From contig NC_081848.1 in NCBI RefSeq assembly GCF_963259705.1, positions 49,809,408 through 49,873,407 on the forward strand: 64,000 nt of DNA. Direction: 5' to 3'. The DNA is from Myotis daubentonii (taxonomy: Eukaryota; Chordata; Mammalia; Chiroptera; Vespertilionidae). The notes under the pieces are model-generated. The model saw only the letters and a program-made list of their open reading frames with translations. It had not been told where the DNA came from and searched no databases. The position numbers and the translations under genes were made by a program. How positions within the stretch are numbered: position 1 is the stretch's first letter; each line of letters begins with the position of its first letter. Shown here in pieces: positions 1 to 11,235 of this stretch.

Positions 1-938
1 GCTTAGACCACATGCCTCTTGCTAAGACCACATTATCCTCCCCCTCCAGACCTTCCTAGGATCCGCACCCACACAGAGGATTCTCCGCCCAGAAAAAGCC
101 CCCCTAGAGTCCTTTAAAATCTGACTCCCGGTCCCTGGGTGCTGATGCCATTTTGGGGCTCAGCCCATCTGGGTTTCCAGATGACCTAATAAATCTATAA
201 TCCCTCACCACTTTTGGCCTCGTGCATTCCTCCTTCGGCAACCCTAATTCCAGATGATGCAACTGAAGCACTCTGAGGTCTATAATTCGGGTCTTGCCCC
301 TGAAGTTGCACAAGGCAGGGTCTAGAAACCAGGATACCAACTCCCTGGCCAAGTATCCTCCCTTCTTTTAAATTTGTTTGCCTCATATGTTTCCTGGGCT
401 GGGAATTCAAGATTTCTGATTCTCCTCCAGATTTAGGAAGTAAAACAGAGTTGTACCTTCTGTGAATTACCAAATACTTACCTTTCCTTGGTTTAAATGC
501 ACTCTGGTTGACAGTTATATTTTATTGTGGCCGATTAGATAAAGGGTGAAGTGAGAACATTTGTGAACCACCAAGGAACTCAATACAGAAAACAAGGATA
601 CCATGGTGAACCAATGCAGATCCAGTTACCCAAATGCTGTCTCAGAGACTTTAACCTTTGTCCCAGAGAACTGCACGTCTCCATTTTCACATCTGTACAC
701 TGAGCTCAGAGCCTGTCCATAACCCCTCCCCTCCCTTAGAAGAAAAGTATAAAAATCAACAAAATGTCTTAGTTTCTAATGTAGAATGATAAACCAGAAC
801 AAAGGACTGACCTTTACTTTTAGTTAATTCACTATATGCTTTATTCCCTTTCATGCATCATTTATAATAGAATTTCATTTTGTTTTAGAAAGGGTTCTTA
901 TACTCTTCTGGACAGAACATTTTAAAAGTTTGTCTCCT
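1..938. other. intergenic stretch with a possible degenerate LTR
   Basis: I see no gene here. The first 470 bases are C-rich and carry an AATAAA at 188-193 followed by a short downstream tract, which resembles the R/U5 part of an old retroviral LTR. I cannot find matching ends or a partner copy, so this is only a resemblance. From about 470 to 938 the sequence is AT-rich with no recognisable repeat. The short reading frames on the minus strand at 104-473 lack any domain and are not supported. Confidence 0.3.
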
Positions 939-1158
939 GCCCTAGCCGGTTTGGCTCAGTGGATAGAGCGTCGGCCTGCGGACTCAAGGGTCCCGGGTTC
1001 GATTCCGGTCAAGGGCATGTACCTTGGTTGCAGGCACATCTTCAGTGGGGAGTGTCTAGGAGGCAGCTGATCTATGTTTCTCTCTCATCGATGTTTCTAA
1101 CTCTCTCTCTCCGGAGAGTTCCTCTCTGTAAAAAATCAATAAAAAATATATTAAAAAT
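939..1158 (+). repeat. Ves SINE, full length
   Basis: A tRNA-derived bat SINE. The RNA polymerase III A box TGGCTCAGTGG is at 952-962 and the B box GGTTCGATTCC at 996-1006. A pyrimidine-rich body (CTCTCTC) and a tail of A-rich AATAAAA-type sequence follow. A 14-bp target-site duplication, AAAGTTTGTCTCCT, flanks it at 925-938 and 1159-1172, which fixes both ends. The copy is close to other young copies in the window, so it is probably a fairly recent insertion. It is non-coding, and open frames through it are SINE artefacts. Confidence 0.95.
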
Positions 1159-1350
1159 AAAGTTTGTCTCCTTTCTGCATTTTCACTATAATTGCAAGCC
1201 AGAGATAAAATCCAGCTGGATCTGGGAAATAACTGGTGAGAAAAAGACTTAAATGTTTACTACATATATTCAATAGTAAATTCACTCACACCTTTCAGAT
1301 TACAACTCACCTTTCCACATCACACTAGAGCCAAAGGACAAACACATATA

Positions 1351-1548
1351 TAGTCATGCACTGCTTAACCACAGGAATACATTCTGAGAAACATGTTGTT
1401 AGGTGATTTCATTGTTGTCTGAATATCATAGAGTGTGCTCACACAAACCTAGATGGTATAGCCTACTACATACCTTTTCTATATGGTATACTACCACCAT
1501 ATATGCGGACCATCACTGACTGAAACATCATCATACATTGCATGACTG
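1351..1548. mobile_element. Tigger/pogo-like MITE
   Basis: A short non-autonomous Tc1/mariner-superfamily element. The ends are complementary (TAGTCATGCA at 1351-1360 and TGCATGACTG at 1539-1548) and a TA dinucleotide flanks each side (1349-1350 and 1549-1550), as expected for TA target-site duplication. The interior (AGTGTGCTCACACAAACCTA, ATATGCGGACCATCACTGAC) resembles the ancient mammalian Tigger-type repeat that I know from human DNA. It has no transposase. Confidence 0.75.
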
Positions 1549-1917
1549 TATAATGACATGCCACCAAATCAAAGGCATAGAGGGGAAAAGATAAGACCAG
1601 AGTCATTTCAAGGTCTAAAGTTATCCCACTCATGTGCAATTTCCCCCAGGGCTTACATATCTGAGATCTCAAGGAAGGAAGGGCACAAAGGAGGTGATTG
1701 GCGCCTACAAGTCATTGTGAGTGAGTGGCACCCTCAAGTAGACTTTTAAAAAGATATCGTGAGCCTGGGCACCAATCAGCCTGTGTTAAAACAGAAGGAT
1801 ATAGTTTCTGATTTTGACTTTTCCTTTTTGTAGTTTCTTTGTTAAACTTCCTATTGAACCTATTATATTTTAATAAACTTTATTTTGAAAAAAAATCACA
1901 AAAATCTCATATGCACT

Positions 1918-2130
1918 AATGACAAGGGAAATTACCTACTGTGTGCCAGACACTGTGCTAAGGCGCTGGGGATATTGTAATGAAGAAGGCAAAAATAGTC
2001 TCTGTCTTCATATAGCTAAACGTTTTTTGGGGAAGATAGAACTTGAAAAAGATATTAAGATGTGCTATGTAATGAAAGAGGAAGTACAAGTTGCTATGGA
2101 TATTAGTGGAGAGAGCAATTAGACATAAAC
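1918..2130. repeat. L2/MIR-type fragment
   Basis: The segment around 1930-2030 has the classic wording of an old mammalian LINE2 or MIR 3' end (CTACTGTGTGCCAGACACTG, then a counted-organism and 'tctctgtcttcatatagct' stretch). It is diverged and carries no frame of interest. The bases from 2131 to 2631 look like more of the same old L2 (an ATAGCCTGGTTGGAGACGCA type stretch near 2411), too decayed to delimit. Confidence 0.6.
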
Positions 2131-2631
2131 AGAAGAGAAATTCTCTGGATAGAAATCAAAAGCCAAAATTAAAACCAAGAGCTCTCAGGAATGAGTGGAT
2201 ATCGTAAATCCAAGATTTTATTTACTTGACTTCAAATGGGTTGAATATTTCAATCAGTTAAGAACCGTATTCTTTTTCTTTCTCAGCCTTTGTCCAGAGA
2301 GTGGGAGCATTCTGAAAGATTTGGTCTGAATCCAGACTCTTATTATTTTTAGGAATTAATTAAAATTGTTATACACAACAGGGAGATAGAGCTATTGTCC
2401 TGGAGAGCTCATAGCCTGGTTGGAGACGCAATGTATAAACAGAAGAAATAAAAGAGGGCTGTTAGGAGACTAAAATTGAATAAAGCTTTATAGAAGGTAG
2501 AGGAAGAAGTTGATATGATCAGGAATGATAAGAGATGACGTTATGATGGAAATGTCCTATTTTGAAACTATTGGTGAGTTATGACACTCCAATACAGGCT
2601 TAGTGTACAAGACTGGGCTTTAAACTTAGAC

Positions 2632-2841
2632 CAGGATTTATTAACCCTATCACTATTGACATTTTGGGCCAAATAATTCTTTGTTGTTGGAGGCTGTCCT
2701 GTGCATAGTTAGCAGCATCCCTGGCCTCTACCCACTACAACTGGGAGCAACATTCTCCCCATTGTGACAACCAAAAATGTTTCCTACCATTACTAAATGT
2801 CCCCTGGGAGGCAAAAGTCACCCTTCAGTTGAGAACCACTG
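2632..2841. mobile_element. MER5A-like hAT MITE
   Basis: An ancient non-autonomous hAT-Charlie element recognised from its interior (ACTATTGACATTTTGGGCCA and TTAGCAGCATCCCTGGCCTC) and its right end TTGAGAACCACTG. The left inverted repeat has decayed (CAGGATTTATTAACC). It predates the bat radiation and is shared across placental mammals. The sequence from 2842 to 3463 has no gene and looks like diverged L2. Confidence 0.85.
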
Positions 2842-3479
2842 CATTAGGCCCTGCCATCATGTTAAGCCTGGCTGATGGCAGGAGGTCAGCAATATAGGAG
2901 ATTCAGTAGCCAAAGATGGGTCGATCTACAGTTATGATGAGATAAATAGTTGGTATCAACATTACTATACATTTTGGTGTCTAGAAGGGGGTTCTTGAAC
3001 TTCAGAATGCCAGGTGAAAACTTCCCTTTTAGCATAAGACATAGGGGTAGATTGTCAAGGCTAACTGTCTAATGATCAGGACTAGGACTAGAGAGCTATT
3101 TCTGGGCCAATTGAACAGGGAAGATAATTCCAATTCTATTCAAAGGGAAGATAAAAATTTACCCATAGATGTATCTAGTAGGAATCTAAGGTACAATTGT
3201 GTCAACATATAAGAGATGAGCAGGTTAAGCCATGAAGAGCTGGGGTAGGTAAAAACAGATGTGAAACTTCACTTTCTTTAGTTTTGGGCTTATTCATAGG
3301 TATTAGGGAGCTGGACTAGATAATTCTTCTAACTCCAGTGTTATAGGTATAAAGGAAGACATTTTAATACTTTAATGAATGCCACATATCCTAAACATGA
3401 ATACAATTTTGTCCCTGTTCTTAAAGAACTCTCACTCTACTATAGCAAATACAACTAAAATTTCTACAGTATAATAATA

Positions 3480-3670
3480 ATATATATTTTAAATTTTTTT
3501 TGTTGATTTTAGAGAGAGAAATGGAGAGAGAGAGAGACAAACATTGATTTGTTGTTCCATGTATTTGTGCATTCCTTGGTTGCTTCTTGTATATGCTCTG
3601 ACTGGAGATGGAACCTGCGAGCTTGGTGTATTGGGACAATGCTCAAACCAACTGAGCTACCCGGCCAGGA
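3480..3670 (-). repeat. old tRNA-derived SINE (Ves-related)
   Basis: The tRNA-like head is at the right, reading on the minus strand (GGCCGGGTAGCTCAGTTGGT type, at about 3640-3668), with the A-rich tail at the left. Imperfect direct repeats CTACAGTATAATAAT and CTACAGTGTAATAAT flank it at about 3464-3478 and 3671-3685. The head differs from the main Ves type, using a GGTT rather than a GGAT box region, so this is another and probably older subfamily. The outer element at 9141-9646 is of the same type. Confidence 0.85.
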
Positions 3671-3743
3671 CTACAGTGTAATAATACTATTTGATATAAG
3701 CAAAATTATATAGGTGCTGTTGGTTGATGCTCAAATCATTTCT

Positions 3744-3969
3744 TTTTTTTTTTAAAAAAATATATTTTATTGATTTTTTACAGAGAGGAAGGGAGAGAGA
3801 TAGAGAGTTGGAAACATCGATGAGAGAGAAACATCGATCAGCTGCCTCCTGCACATCTCCCACTGGGGATGTGCCCGCAACCCAGGTACATGCCCTTGAC
3901 CGGAATCGAACCCGGGACCTTTCAGTCCGCAGGCCGACGCTCTATCCACTGAGCCAAACCGGTTTCGGC
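3744..3969 (-). repeat. Ves SINE, full length
   Basis: The head reads on the minus strand from 3969. A 14-bp target-site duplication CTCAAATCATTTCT is perfect at 3730-3743 and 3970-3983. The perfect duplication and clean boxes suggest a young copy. Confidence 0.95.
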
Positions 3970-3983
3970 CTCAAATCATTTCT

Positions 3984-5562
3984 AATCTGAAAAAGTTAGA
4001 AGGCTAATAGAGACATTTCTCAGACTCCTTTTCAGTTAGGACTCCAGCTATAATTCAATTTGATGGATGCTGTGCTAAATTAGTAATATGTAAGCCAGAG
4101 ACCATCTCTGCTATCACATGGAGATTCCCTGAGAATAAAGACAACAGAGGAAGGTAGAGCTAAGAGATGGCAAGGAATGGATTCTTATTTACATGTTTTG
4201 AGTCCCTGGATCCATGTCTATCCATAGACTTTTCAGTTGCATGAGAAAATATATTCCACTTTTGCTTTAAAAAAATTATCATCTGGGGTAATGTGGAATG
4301 AAGTGCCTATTAAAAGTAAGGCTTTGGTGAACCAACTAGTTGCTGAGTTAGACCACTATAAGAGGCACAAGGAATACACGTGCAGGTATTGTGCTGGTTG
4401 TTTCTAATTGTGCTAGAAAACTGAAGAAAATTATAGGTTCCAAATTTTTAGCATAGGGCATGTTTAAGGAAAAGCAGGGGTTTTCTATTATTGCCCCCAA
4501 AACGTATCTTTTGTAGCCACAGGTCTAACACACCAAAAATTAGAAGCAGAATCTTCTTCAGTAAAACACTGAAATATTAGAGGTAGAATTAACAGCATCA
4601 CGTGACCTCTGATGTGCAAATGAGGGTACTGGCTGTAAAAGAATGGTACAACAAAAATGGCACCCTGTGCTGCCAAACTCCAATGAATGGTCCTTGCCTG
4701 CAGAAGCAGCTCCCTTATTCCCCTAATGAGACTGGTCTTACCTTTCTTGAAAACCCTACAGAAATCTTGTGATAACCAGTCTCTAAGAAGGCTCTTAGAA
4801 AATTAGTGATTTGCAACTCTTAGAGAACACTTACCAGATATTTTGGACTCAGTGTATGAGTTTGGGTATCTAGAAGTGGTCCGATTACACTTAGTTGGTT
4901 AGTTAAAAATCATTCAACTGGTGAATGGAGCTAATAAAGTTGGGTTACCACACATTTCTTGATATAATGTTGAAGACAAGCTCCAAAGTTTGTGAGGAAA
5001 GCAATACTGAAGAGGGTTGTTATTCATATTGGATTTTCCACCACTATACTCCCCAAAAGGGCCTAGAGCACACTTTCTCATCACCCTATAGCATGAAGAA
5101 ATATATTGGTGAGAACAGCACAAGCATGCCTAAATATTACTGTAATGGCTGCCTTTTGGGGACAAAGGTTGCATGTGTTGCCATTGAAATGGGCTTTTTT
5201 AATTTCAATGATGGTGAAGAATCCTGAGATGCCAGATAACAGAACGTAACTGCCAAGGACACAGTGGGCACAATTTCTGAATGGTAATTGAAATGTTTGA
5301 CCTACAGAGATTTTTGATGGTTAATTGATCTTAAGAGTTTCCAGTACTAAAATAGATGGGTTGCTCACTAAGGACTTAGATTTTTATGTAACTGAACAAA
5401 CTCTAGGTTGGAAAAGGAGAGGCCTGATTAGAGACACTACTAACAATAGCTTTCACTCATTTCCTAATCTTGGGAAGTTTACAAACTCAAAGGCTCTTGA
5501 AAAAAGTATGCTAGGTACCTTTAAGAAAAGACCTTGTGATAACACCAATAGTATGTGTAAAT
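3984..5562. other. intergenic, no recognised feature
   Basis: AT-rich sequence with no convincing gene. The longest open frame is 100 codons (4925-5227, plus strand). It has no recognisable domain, and I treat it as chance. I see no clear repeat ends. Confidence 0.5.
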
Positions 5563-5765
5563 TGCCTAGCCAGAGTGACTCAGTGGGTGAGCTTCGATCT
5601 ATGAACTAGCAGGTTATGGTTTGATTCCCATTCCCAGTCAGGGTACATGCCTGGATTGCTGGCTTGATCCCCAGTAGGGGGCATGCAGAAGGCAGCCAAT
5701 CAATGATTCTCTCTCATCATTGTTGTTTCTATCTCTCTCCCTCCCTCTCTATATATTAAAAGAAA
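5563..5765 (+). repeat. Ves SINE, diverged subfamily
   Basis: It starts GCCTAGCCAGAGTGACTCAG, with a GGTTTGATTCCC B box. A 13-bp duplication AGTATGTGTAAAT flanks it at 5550-5562 and 5766-5778. The head uses the 'gaactagcaggttatgg' wording, like the copies at 17201 and 32946, so it belongs to that subgroup. Confidence 0.92.
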
Positions 5766-6060
5766 AGTATGTGTAAATCATTCTTTCAACCTTTCCCCAA
5801 AGGGATATACAGCTATTTACGAGTGTAAAACTATGTGGGCGCATGGGGGTAGGTGGTATCTTGACTTTAGGGATTATCAGGTAATGGTGTTAATCCCTGT
5901 TAGCCCAGAATAACAAGCGAACAAGACTCACTGGTTTTACTGTATATCCCCATCATCCAGTAGCAGCTGGCTTTTAGAACTCTGGAATGGTCTTTTAAAG
6001 ACTCTATCCTAGTGCCAGCAGAGAGGGAACACTTTGCAAAATTAGAGTTTTATCCTATAG

Positions 6061-6477
6061 AAGGGATTAGCAAATACAGTCTGAGGGCCAAACCTGGTCT
6101 ATATCCTGCTTTCGTATAGCCTTTAAAAATGGCTTTTAGCCCTAACAGACTTGGCTCAGTGGATAGAGCGTCAGCCTGCAGACTGAGGGGTCCCAGGTTC
6201 GATTCCGGCCAAGGGCACATGCCTGGGTTGCGGGCTCGATCCCCAGTCAGGGGCATGGAGGAGGCAGCTGATCAATGATTCTCATCATTGATGTTTCCCT
6301 CTCTCTCTCCTTCTCCCGTCCTCTCTGAAATCAATAAAGTAATATATTTTAAAAAATGGCTTTTATGCTTTTTAAGGGTTGTGAACAAACACAGAGTATG
6401 TGACAGATACCATATGTGGTCCTTAAAGACTGAAATATTTACTATCTGGCCCTTTACAGGAAAGTTGCCAACTCCTG
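6061..6477. mobile_element. old hAT MITE split by a Ves SINE
   Basis: The ends (AGGGATTAGCAAATAC at the left and AGTTGCCAACTCCTG at the right) match the mammalian hAT-type repeat whose intact form begins CAGGGGTTGGCAAACT. The interior TACTATCTGGCCCTTTACAG confirms this. An 8-bp target duplication survives with one mismatch (TCCTATAG at 6053-6060 and TCTTATAG at 6478-6485). A second copy in the opposite orientation is at 23210-23410. A Ves SINE interrupts it at 6139-6351. Confidence 0.8.
6139..6351 (+). repeat. Ves SINE nested in a hAT MITE
   Basis: Flanked by the 14-bp duplication AAAAATGGCTTTTA at 6125-6138 and 6352-6365. The duplicated bases belong to the older hAT element, so the SINE landed inside it. 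Confidence 0.95.
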
Positions 6478-6485
6478 TCTTATAG

Positions 6486-7105
6486 CATTACATGCTGCGA
6501 AACAGCAACTAATATAGAGTGCTGCTTCTCCCTTATCTACAATACTGGGGTGAGTTAGACACTTCCATTATTCTACACAGTGACCTACCCCTAAAATGTT
6601 TTTGCTTTTTATTTCCCCAAGTTTGAGCTTTGCCAATTTAAACATGGTGATGTACTCATAAAATGTTTTGCTTTCTATTCCCACAAGTTTGAGCGTTGCC
6701 AATTTAAAGGTCCTAGTATCCAAGGGAGGAATGGTCTTCCCAGAAAATCCGACAATGGTTCTACTTAACTGGAAGTTTATAGTTTATTTTGGGTTCTTTG
6801 TAACATTGAAACCATAGGGAAAAAAAGAGGTTACAGTGTAGGTTGGGAAGATTATTCCTTGATAAAAAAGGAAAATCTGATTACTGCCACTTAATGGAGC
6901 AAGGATGAGAATGTTTGAACCCAGGGGATGCTTTGGGTCACCTCCTAATATTGCCATTTCACGTGAAAACCTCAACCAACTGTAGGCGCTGGCAAAATGA
7001 ATATGAAACCAGATGATGGAAGGATGTTTTAAACAGAGACTCAAGACCAGTTGTTGAAATGAGGATGTAGTAGCTACCCATCTCCTTTGTTCTGTTTTGT
7101 ATATA
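6486..7105. other. intergenic, with a short direct repeat
   Basis: No gene is seen. Two related segments, about 6594-6645 and 6658-6710, share 'aaaatgtttttgctttttattyccacaagtttgag' and 'gccaatttaaa' wording. This indicates a local tandem duplication with a period of about 64 bases. Confidence 0.5.
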
Positions 7106-7447
7106 CAGGATGGGGCAAAAGTAGGTTTACAGTTCTTTGTATGGAAAGTAATATAATCATTGATACATCATAATACAAGAATAAATCCTGTGTTTTGCAT
7201 ACTTATAACTGTATACCTACTTTAAAAAATATGTTTTTATTGATTTTAGAAAGAGGAAGGGGGAGAGAGAGAAAGAGAAACACTGATCTGCCGCCTCCCC
7301 CTCCAGCCCCCTACTGGGGATTGAACCTGAAACCTGGGTATGTGCCCAGACCAGGAATCAAACCAAAGACCTCTTGGTGCATGGGACAGTGCTCAACCAA
7401 CTGAGTTACACCAGCCAGGGCTGTAAACCTACTTTTGTTCCACCCTG
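7106..7447. mobile_element. mariner-type MITE split by a Ves SINE
   Basis: The left end CAGGATGGGGCAAAAGTAGG is mirrored by the right end CCTACTTTTGTTCCACCCTG, and TA lies on both sides (7104-7105 and 7448-7449). Without the SINE the element is about 130 bp, too short to code. It is a Tc1/mariner MITE of the kind abundant in vesper bats. Confidence 0.85.
7224..7422 (-). repeat. Ves SINE nested in a mariner MITE
   Basis: Flanking copies are GTATACCTACTTT (7211-7223) and GTAAACCTACTTT (7423-7435), a 13-bp duplication with one mismatch, made from the mariner right end. The head (TGGTGTAACTCAGTTGG on the minus strand) is of the older SINE type. Confidence 0.9.
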
Positions 7448-7449
7448 TA

Positions 7450-9140
7450 TCATTCTCATTGACTTGTTTTTCCTTCTAGTTTATATAAGGTATATTCGTA
7501 GTTTAGTTAATAATATAGTACTAAAGTTATTAATTTTCTATGATTATATGAAAGATTAACATTATAGGAAGCTAGGTGAAAGGCATTTGTATTATTTTTG
7601 CAACTTTTCTGTGTCTAAATTTCAAAATTAAAAGCTATTTTAAATTAAAATTAAAAGCAAAATTATCATGAAAACATACAAAATATATAACTTAGAAATA
7701 CATAAAATAGTGATGAAGTTTTAGATGCAACCAGACAATAAAAAATACATTTATATACTGTTTGATTTTTTTTAAATACAAATGACATTAAGAATTTCTC
7801 CTGAATTACACTAGTCATAACAGAAATTTGTCTTCTATCATTTTTTCAATTTTGCTGCTCTAAAATTATCTATTTCTTCTTTGGAACTATGAGAGAGATA
7901 CTGAAATCTCTGGATTTATCTTGTTTCTTAAATCACCTTTCCCCAGATATCTGTGTTCTTTTGGTATAATTCTTCATCTTATTCTTCCAGTTTTGCTAAT
8001 TTTCTATTCATCAAAGTCCACTTGCTGTTTAAACCATCTTTTAATTTGAATAATCTTCAACTCATCCTTTTATATAAAAGTTAGATGCAACACTCTCATA
8101 TTCCTCGGGAGATTCTGTATAAGAATTAAATAAACAAACATGTAAGATGCTTAGAACAATGCCTAACACTACACCCAATATAAATTCCACTAAGTAAGTA
8201 TTATAATTATTATTTCCAAGACCCTCCTCTGTTTACTCTAATAACTATTTGCTTGGGTATTCTTTCTTTTGTTGATTGATACCACCCTTTCATGGTATTG
8301 GTCTTCCTTGGGTATTTAGTGGTTTTTAATTTTGTTCTCATCTTGGTATTACTTGTTCTGTGCATGATGCTGTTTCTATTATCATAGTTTTCTCTGGTTA
8401 TTGTGAGGGAGGGATAATATGTCATCTTAAACAGGACATACTAGTGGTTAATATTCTGGGTGTGAAATTAGGCTTCCTTTCCTGGATGTAGCTACCTGGG
8501 GTACTGCCTGATGGGAAACTGCCCCAAGTTTCCAGAGTCACTATGTCAGCCTACAGGCAAATCATTCCAGGATACCCTTAGCTTTGAAGGATGAGTGGAG
8601 GGAGAAGCCAATTCAACCAGAGGTTTCAAATTCCATTTCCAAGTTACCCTTTATGGTTGCTCTAAGACATTATGCCCTTCACCCTCCCTGACTCTCCCAA
8701 TACCCTGTATCCATTGCCCCTCAGTTTTAAATCTGATTCTTGGTCTGCTAATCTGATCCTATCTGCATTCTCACTTTCAGGGATTCTCAAAATTCCAAAT
8801 CTGCTGGTAATCTTGGGCTCCAAAAATCTTGGGCCATGCTTTTAAAAACAAAACCAAACTCTGTGCCTAGGTCATCTGGTAAGTTCAGATTCATGCTTCA
8901 AGACTCAAAGAGTATTTTTCCTCCACTTTGATTCATAAGTTAACCATATTTTTCTATGAATTTACATAGCTCCTGTGTATACCTTTATTGTTCATTTACA
9001 AATGGCTATGCTCTTCCCTACTAAACTGTGAATAAATTAACAAAAGAAAAATATGCTTTCCAGGTTATTAGTAACACTAATGTGTCTATCAGATTATTTT
9101 TCTTATGGTCTTGCTGAGAGGTAATTTACATTTTGTATGC
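7450..9140. other. intergenic, no recognised feature
   Basis: No coding sequence is recognised. The stretch 7450-8450 is very AT-rich, and 8460-8900 is mixed composition. The lower-AT part may be an old LTR or LINE fragment, but I could not assign it. Confidence 0.45.
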
Positions 9141-9175
9141 TTTTTATTTTATTTGAGAGAGAGAAGGATAGAAGG

Positions 9176-9293
9176 GGGAGGGGAGAGGGAGAGGGAGAGG
9201 GAGAGGGAGAGGGAGAGGGAGAGGGAGGGAGAGGGAGAGGGAGGGAAAGGGAGAGGGAGAGGGAGAGGGAGAGGGAGAGGGAGAGGGAGAGAG
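9176..9293. repeat. GAGGGA microsatellite
   Basis: An almost pure run of GAGAGG/GAGGGA units inside the outer SINE. It is an expansion of that SINE's purine-rich body. The Arg/Glu/Gly-rich and Ser/Pro/Leu-rich frames across it (9103-9497) are low-complexity artefacts. Confidence 0.95.
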
Positions 9294-9338
9294 ACACTGA
9301 ATTGTTCTTCCATTCATCTATGCATTCCTTGGTTGACT

Positions 9339-9549
9339 TTTTTTAAAAAATATTTTTTATTGATTTCAGAGAGAAAAAGAGAGGGAGAGATAGAAACATC
9401 AATGATGAGAATTATTGATTGGCTGCTTCCTGCACGCTCCCTACTGGGGATTGAGCCCACAATCCAGGCACGTGCTCTGACTGGGAATCGAATGTGACCT
9501 CCTGGTTCATAGATTGATGGTCAACCACTGAAACACACCGGCTGGACCA
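9339..9549 (-). repeat. Ves SINE nested in an older SINE
   Basis: A 10-bp duplication TTGGTTGACT flanks it at 9329-9338 and 9550-9559. The head at the right is of the 'gtggttgaccatcaatctatgaaccagg' type, as in the copies at 46692 and 48035. Confidence 0.92.
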
Positions 9550-9719
9550 TTGGTTGACTCTTATATGTGTCCTGACCGGGGACTGTACCCATAACCTTGT
9601 TGTATTGGGACTACCCTTTAACCAACTGAGCTACCTGGCCAGGGCAAATTTAAAAATAAAAATTCTGATATCACTAAAATTTGTAATTTATAGTACCATG
9701 GACCAAGAATGAAAAAGGT

Positions 9720-10460
9720 TTAACTTGTGCTATTGTTACCAGAGGACCTGGCCCTGAGCTGGTCTGCCTAGGGTCAGGCCAGCCAGTAGTGCATGTGTAG
9801 GAAAGATTTCACAGCATGAATCCAGGTGATTGAGAGTACGTACATTTACTAAAGCTGGGGGCACTGAAACAAAGAAGGACTTAGCACAGAAGCAGCAACA
9901 GGAGAGCCTAGGCTGGGTTGCTTTAGCTCACTGGGAAGTCAGAGAAAAGGGAGCCTTGAGGTTCAGGGAGTAGCCTGGGACAAGCTGTTGCTGCCCACTG
10001 CCACCCTGGTTCCAAGTCTTGTGATGACCTTTAGAGTTTAGGAGATGTGTACTTGTCGGGGCAGAAGAGGGAGACCAGGAAGGTGTGGACACGCTCCCCA
10101 GAGGGAAAGGGCATGAGCTGGGTCCTACATCTTGATGGTTTTTCTCTCTCTGCCAGGCAGGAATCTTAGGTGAGGTCTCAGGGGAAGGATTCAGCAGAAT
10201 ATTCATCAGTTTTCCAGGTGTGTCCTTTCAAGGTGGTGATCTCTACTGATTGGTCAGTGCCAGGGCAGGGGTCTTTAGTCATAGAAGCTGGCCCACCTGG
10301 TTTTGCTGCTTTTCTGGGCCTGGAGCTGAAATACAACTGAAGCCTAGAGCTTATCTCTAGGCTGGAGGTTACATTCTGTATCTGGCTGTAAATTGCTTGG
10401 TCATTTTGTTCAGCTATCTGTCTGTCCTATTCCACTGGAACTGGCTTACTGTCTCACTGT
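9720..10460. repeat. LTR-like interspersed repeat, unnamed family
   Basis: The part at about 10141-10385 is closely similar to 46136-46356. Shared wording includes GGTTTTCCAGGTGTGTCCTT-type and TTTCTGGGCCTGGAGCTGAA stretches in the same order. Two copies 36 kb apart show that this is a dispersed repeat. The composition and length suggest the LTR of an endogenous retrovirus, but I see no clean TG...CA ends and no viral gene. The minus-strand frame at 9928-10206 is not supported. Confidence 0.55.
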
Positions 10461-10477
10461 CATTAAGAAAGTGATTG

Positions 10478-10697
10478 GGCCCTAGCTGGTTTGGCTTGGT
10501 GGATAGAGTGTCGGCCTGCGGCCTGAAGGGTCCCAGGTTCGATTCTAGTCAAGGGCATGTACCTTGGTTGCAGGCACATCCCCAGTAGGGGGTGTGCAAG
10601 AGGCAGCTGTCGATGTTTCTCTCTCATCGATGTTTCTAACTCTCTATCCCTCTCCCTTCCTCTCTGTAAAAAATTAATAAAATATATATAAAAAAAT
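10478..10697 (+). repeat. Ves SINE, full length
   Basis: A 10-bp duplication AAAGTGATTG flanks it at 10468-10477 and 10698-10707. The body has the paired CGATGTTTCTCTCTCATCGA motif, a short self-complementary stretch that other copies of this subfamily share. Confidence 0.95.
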
Positions 10698-10782
10698 AAA
10701 GTGATTGAGATGAATGATCCTAGAAAAACAATTAGGAAGGAAATGGCTTTACTATCCTAGAGAAAAAATTTTTTAAAAAATA

Positions 10783-11008
10783 CTCACCCAAGGGATATGT
10801 TTTATTGATTTTAGAGAGAAAGGGGGGGGGGAGGGAGAGAGAAAGAAACATCAACGTGAGAGAGAAATACCAATTGGTTGCCTTCCATGCTCACTCTGAC
10901 TGGGCATCAAACCTGCAACCTAGGTATGTGCCCTCACTGGGAATCAAACCCACAACCTTTTTGGTGTGTGGGGCGATGCTCCAACCAACTCAGCCACCCA
11001 ACCAGGAC
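10783..11008 (-). repeat. Ves-related SINE, 'tcctcaccc' tail subtype
   Basis: It begins at the left with CTCACCCAAGGGATATGTTT. That is the complement of the tail shared with copies at 17730, 41042, 61322 and 63126. The tRNA-like head is at 10985-11008. I could not find a clear target-site duplication. Confidence 0.85.
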
Positions 11009-11094
11009 AAGAACAAACAGACTTTTAACACTAGATTTATTCCAAACAAGTTTATGCTAACTTGACATTATTCCTATGTATGCACTGGGAAAGA

Positions 11095-11235
11095 GTAATA
11101 GATAAAAACACTGTGGGCTTTGTAGTCGGGCAGATGTGATTTTGAATTTTGGTTTGCTACTTGTTAGCTTTGTAAAACTGGATAAGCAACTTGAACACTC
11201 TGAGACTGCAGGAGGCAGCCTCCTAAAACGGCTCA
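11095..11235. repeat. MIR fragment
   Basis: The order 'gggctttgtagtcgggcag', 'tttgctacttgttagc', 'ctggataagcaactt' fits the MIR core (patient-symptom-like 'gctgtgtgaccttgggcaagt' region) in diverged form. Confidence 0.55.

Larger units (their letters stand above)
9141..9646 (-). repeat. old SINE with a younger SINE inserted
   Basis: The outer element has its tail at the left (TTTATTTTATTTGAGAGAGA), an expanded GAGAGG tract at 9176-9293, and its tRNA-like head at 9590-9646 (GTTGGTTAAAGGGTAGTCCC reading on the minus strand). It is interrupted at 9339-9549 by another Ves. It is of the same type as the element at 3480-3670. Confidence 0.85.

Noticed and set aside
939..1158. tRNA gene suggested by A and B boxes
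   Set aside because: The boxes belong to a Ves SINE with body, A-rich tail and target duplication. The same applies to the other SINE heads. A real tRNA would fold into a cloverleaf without these additions.
9103..9497. Arg/Glu/Gly-rich and Ser/Pro/Leu-rich frames
   Set aside because: They are translations of the GAGGGA microsatellite.
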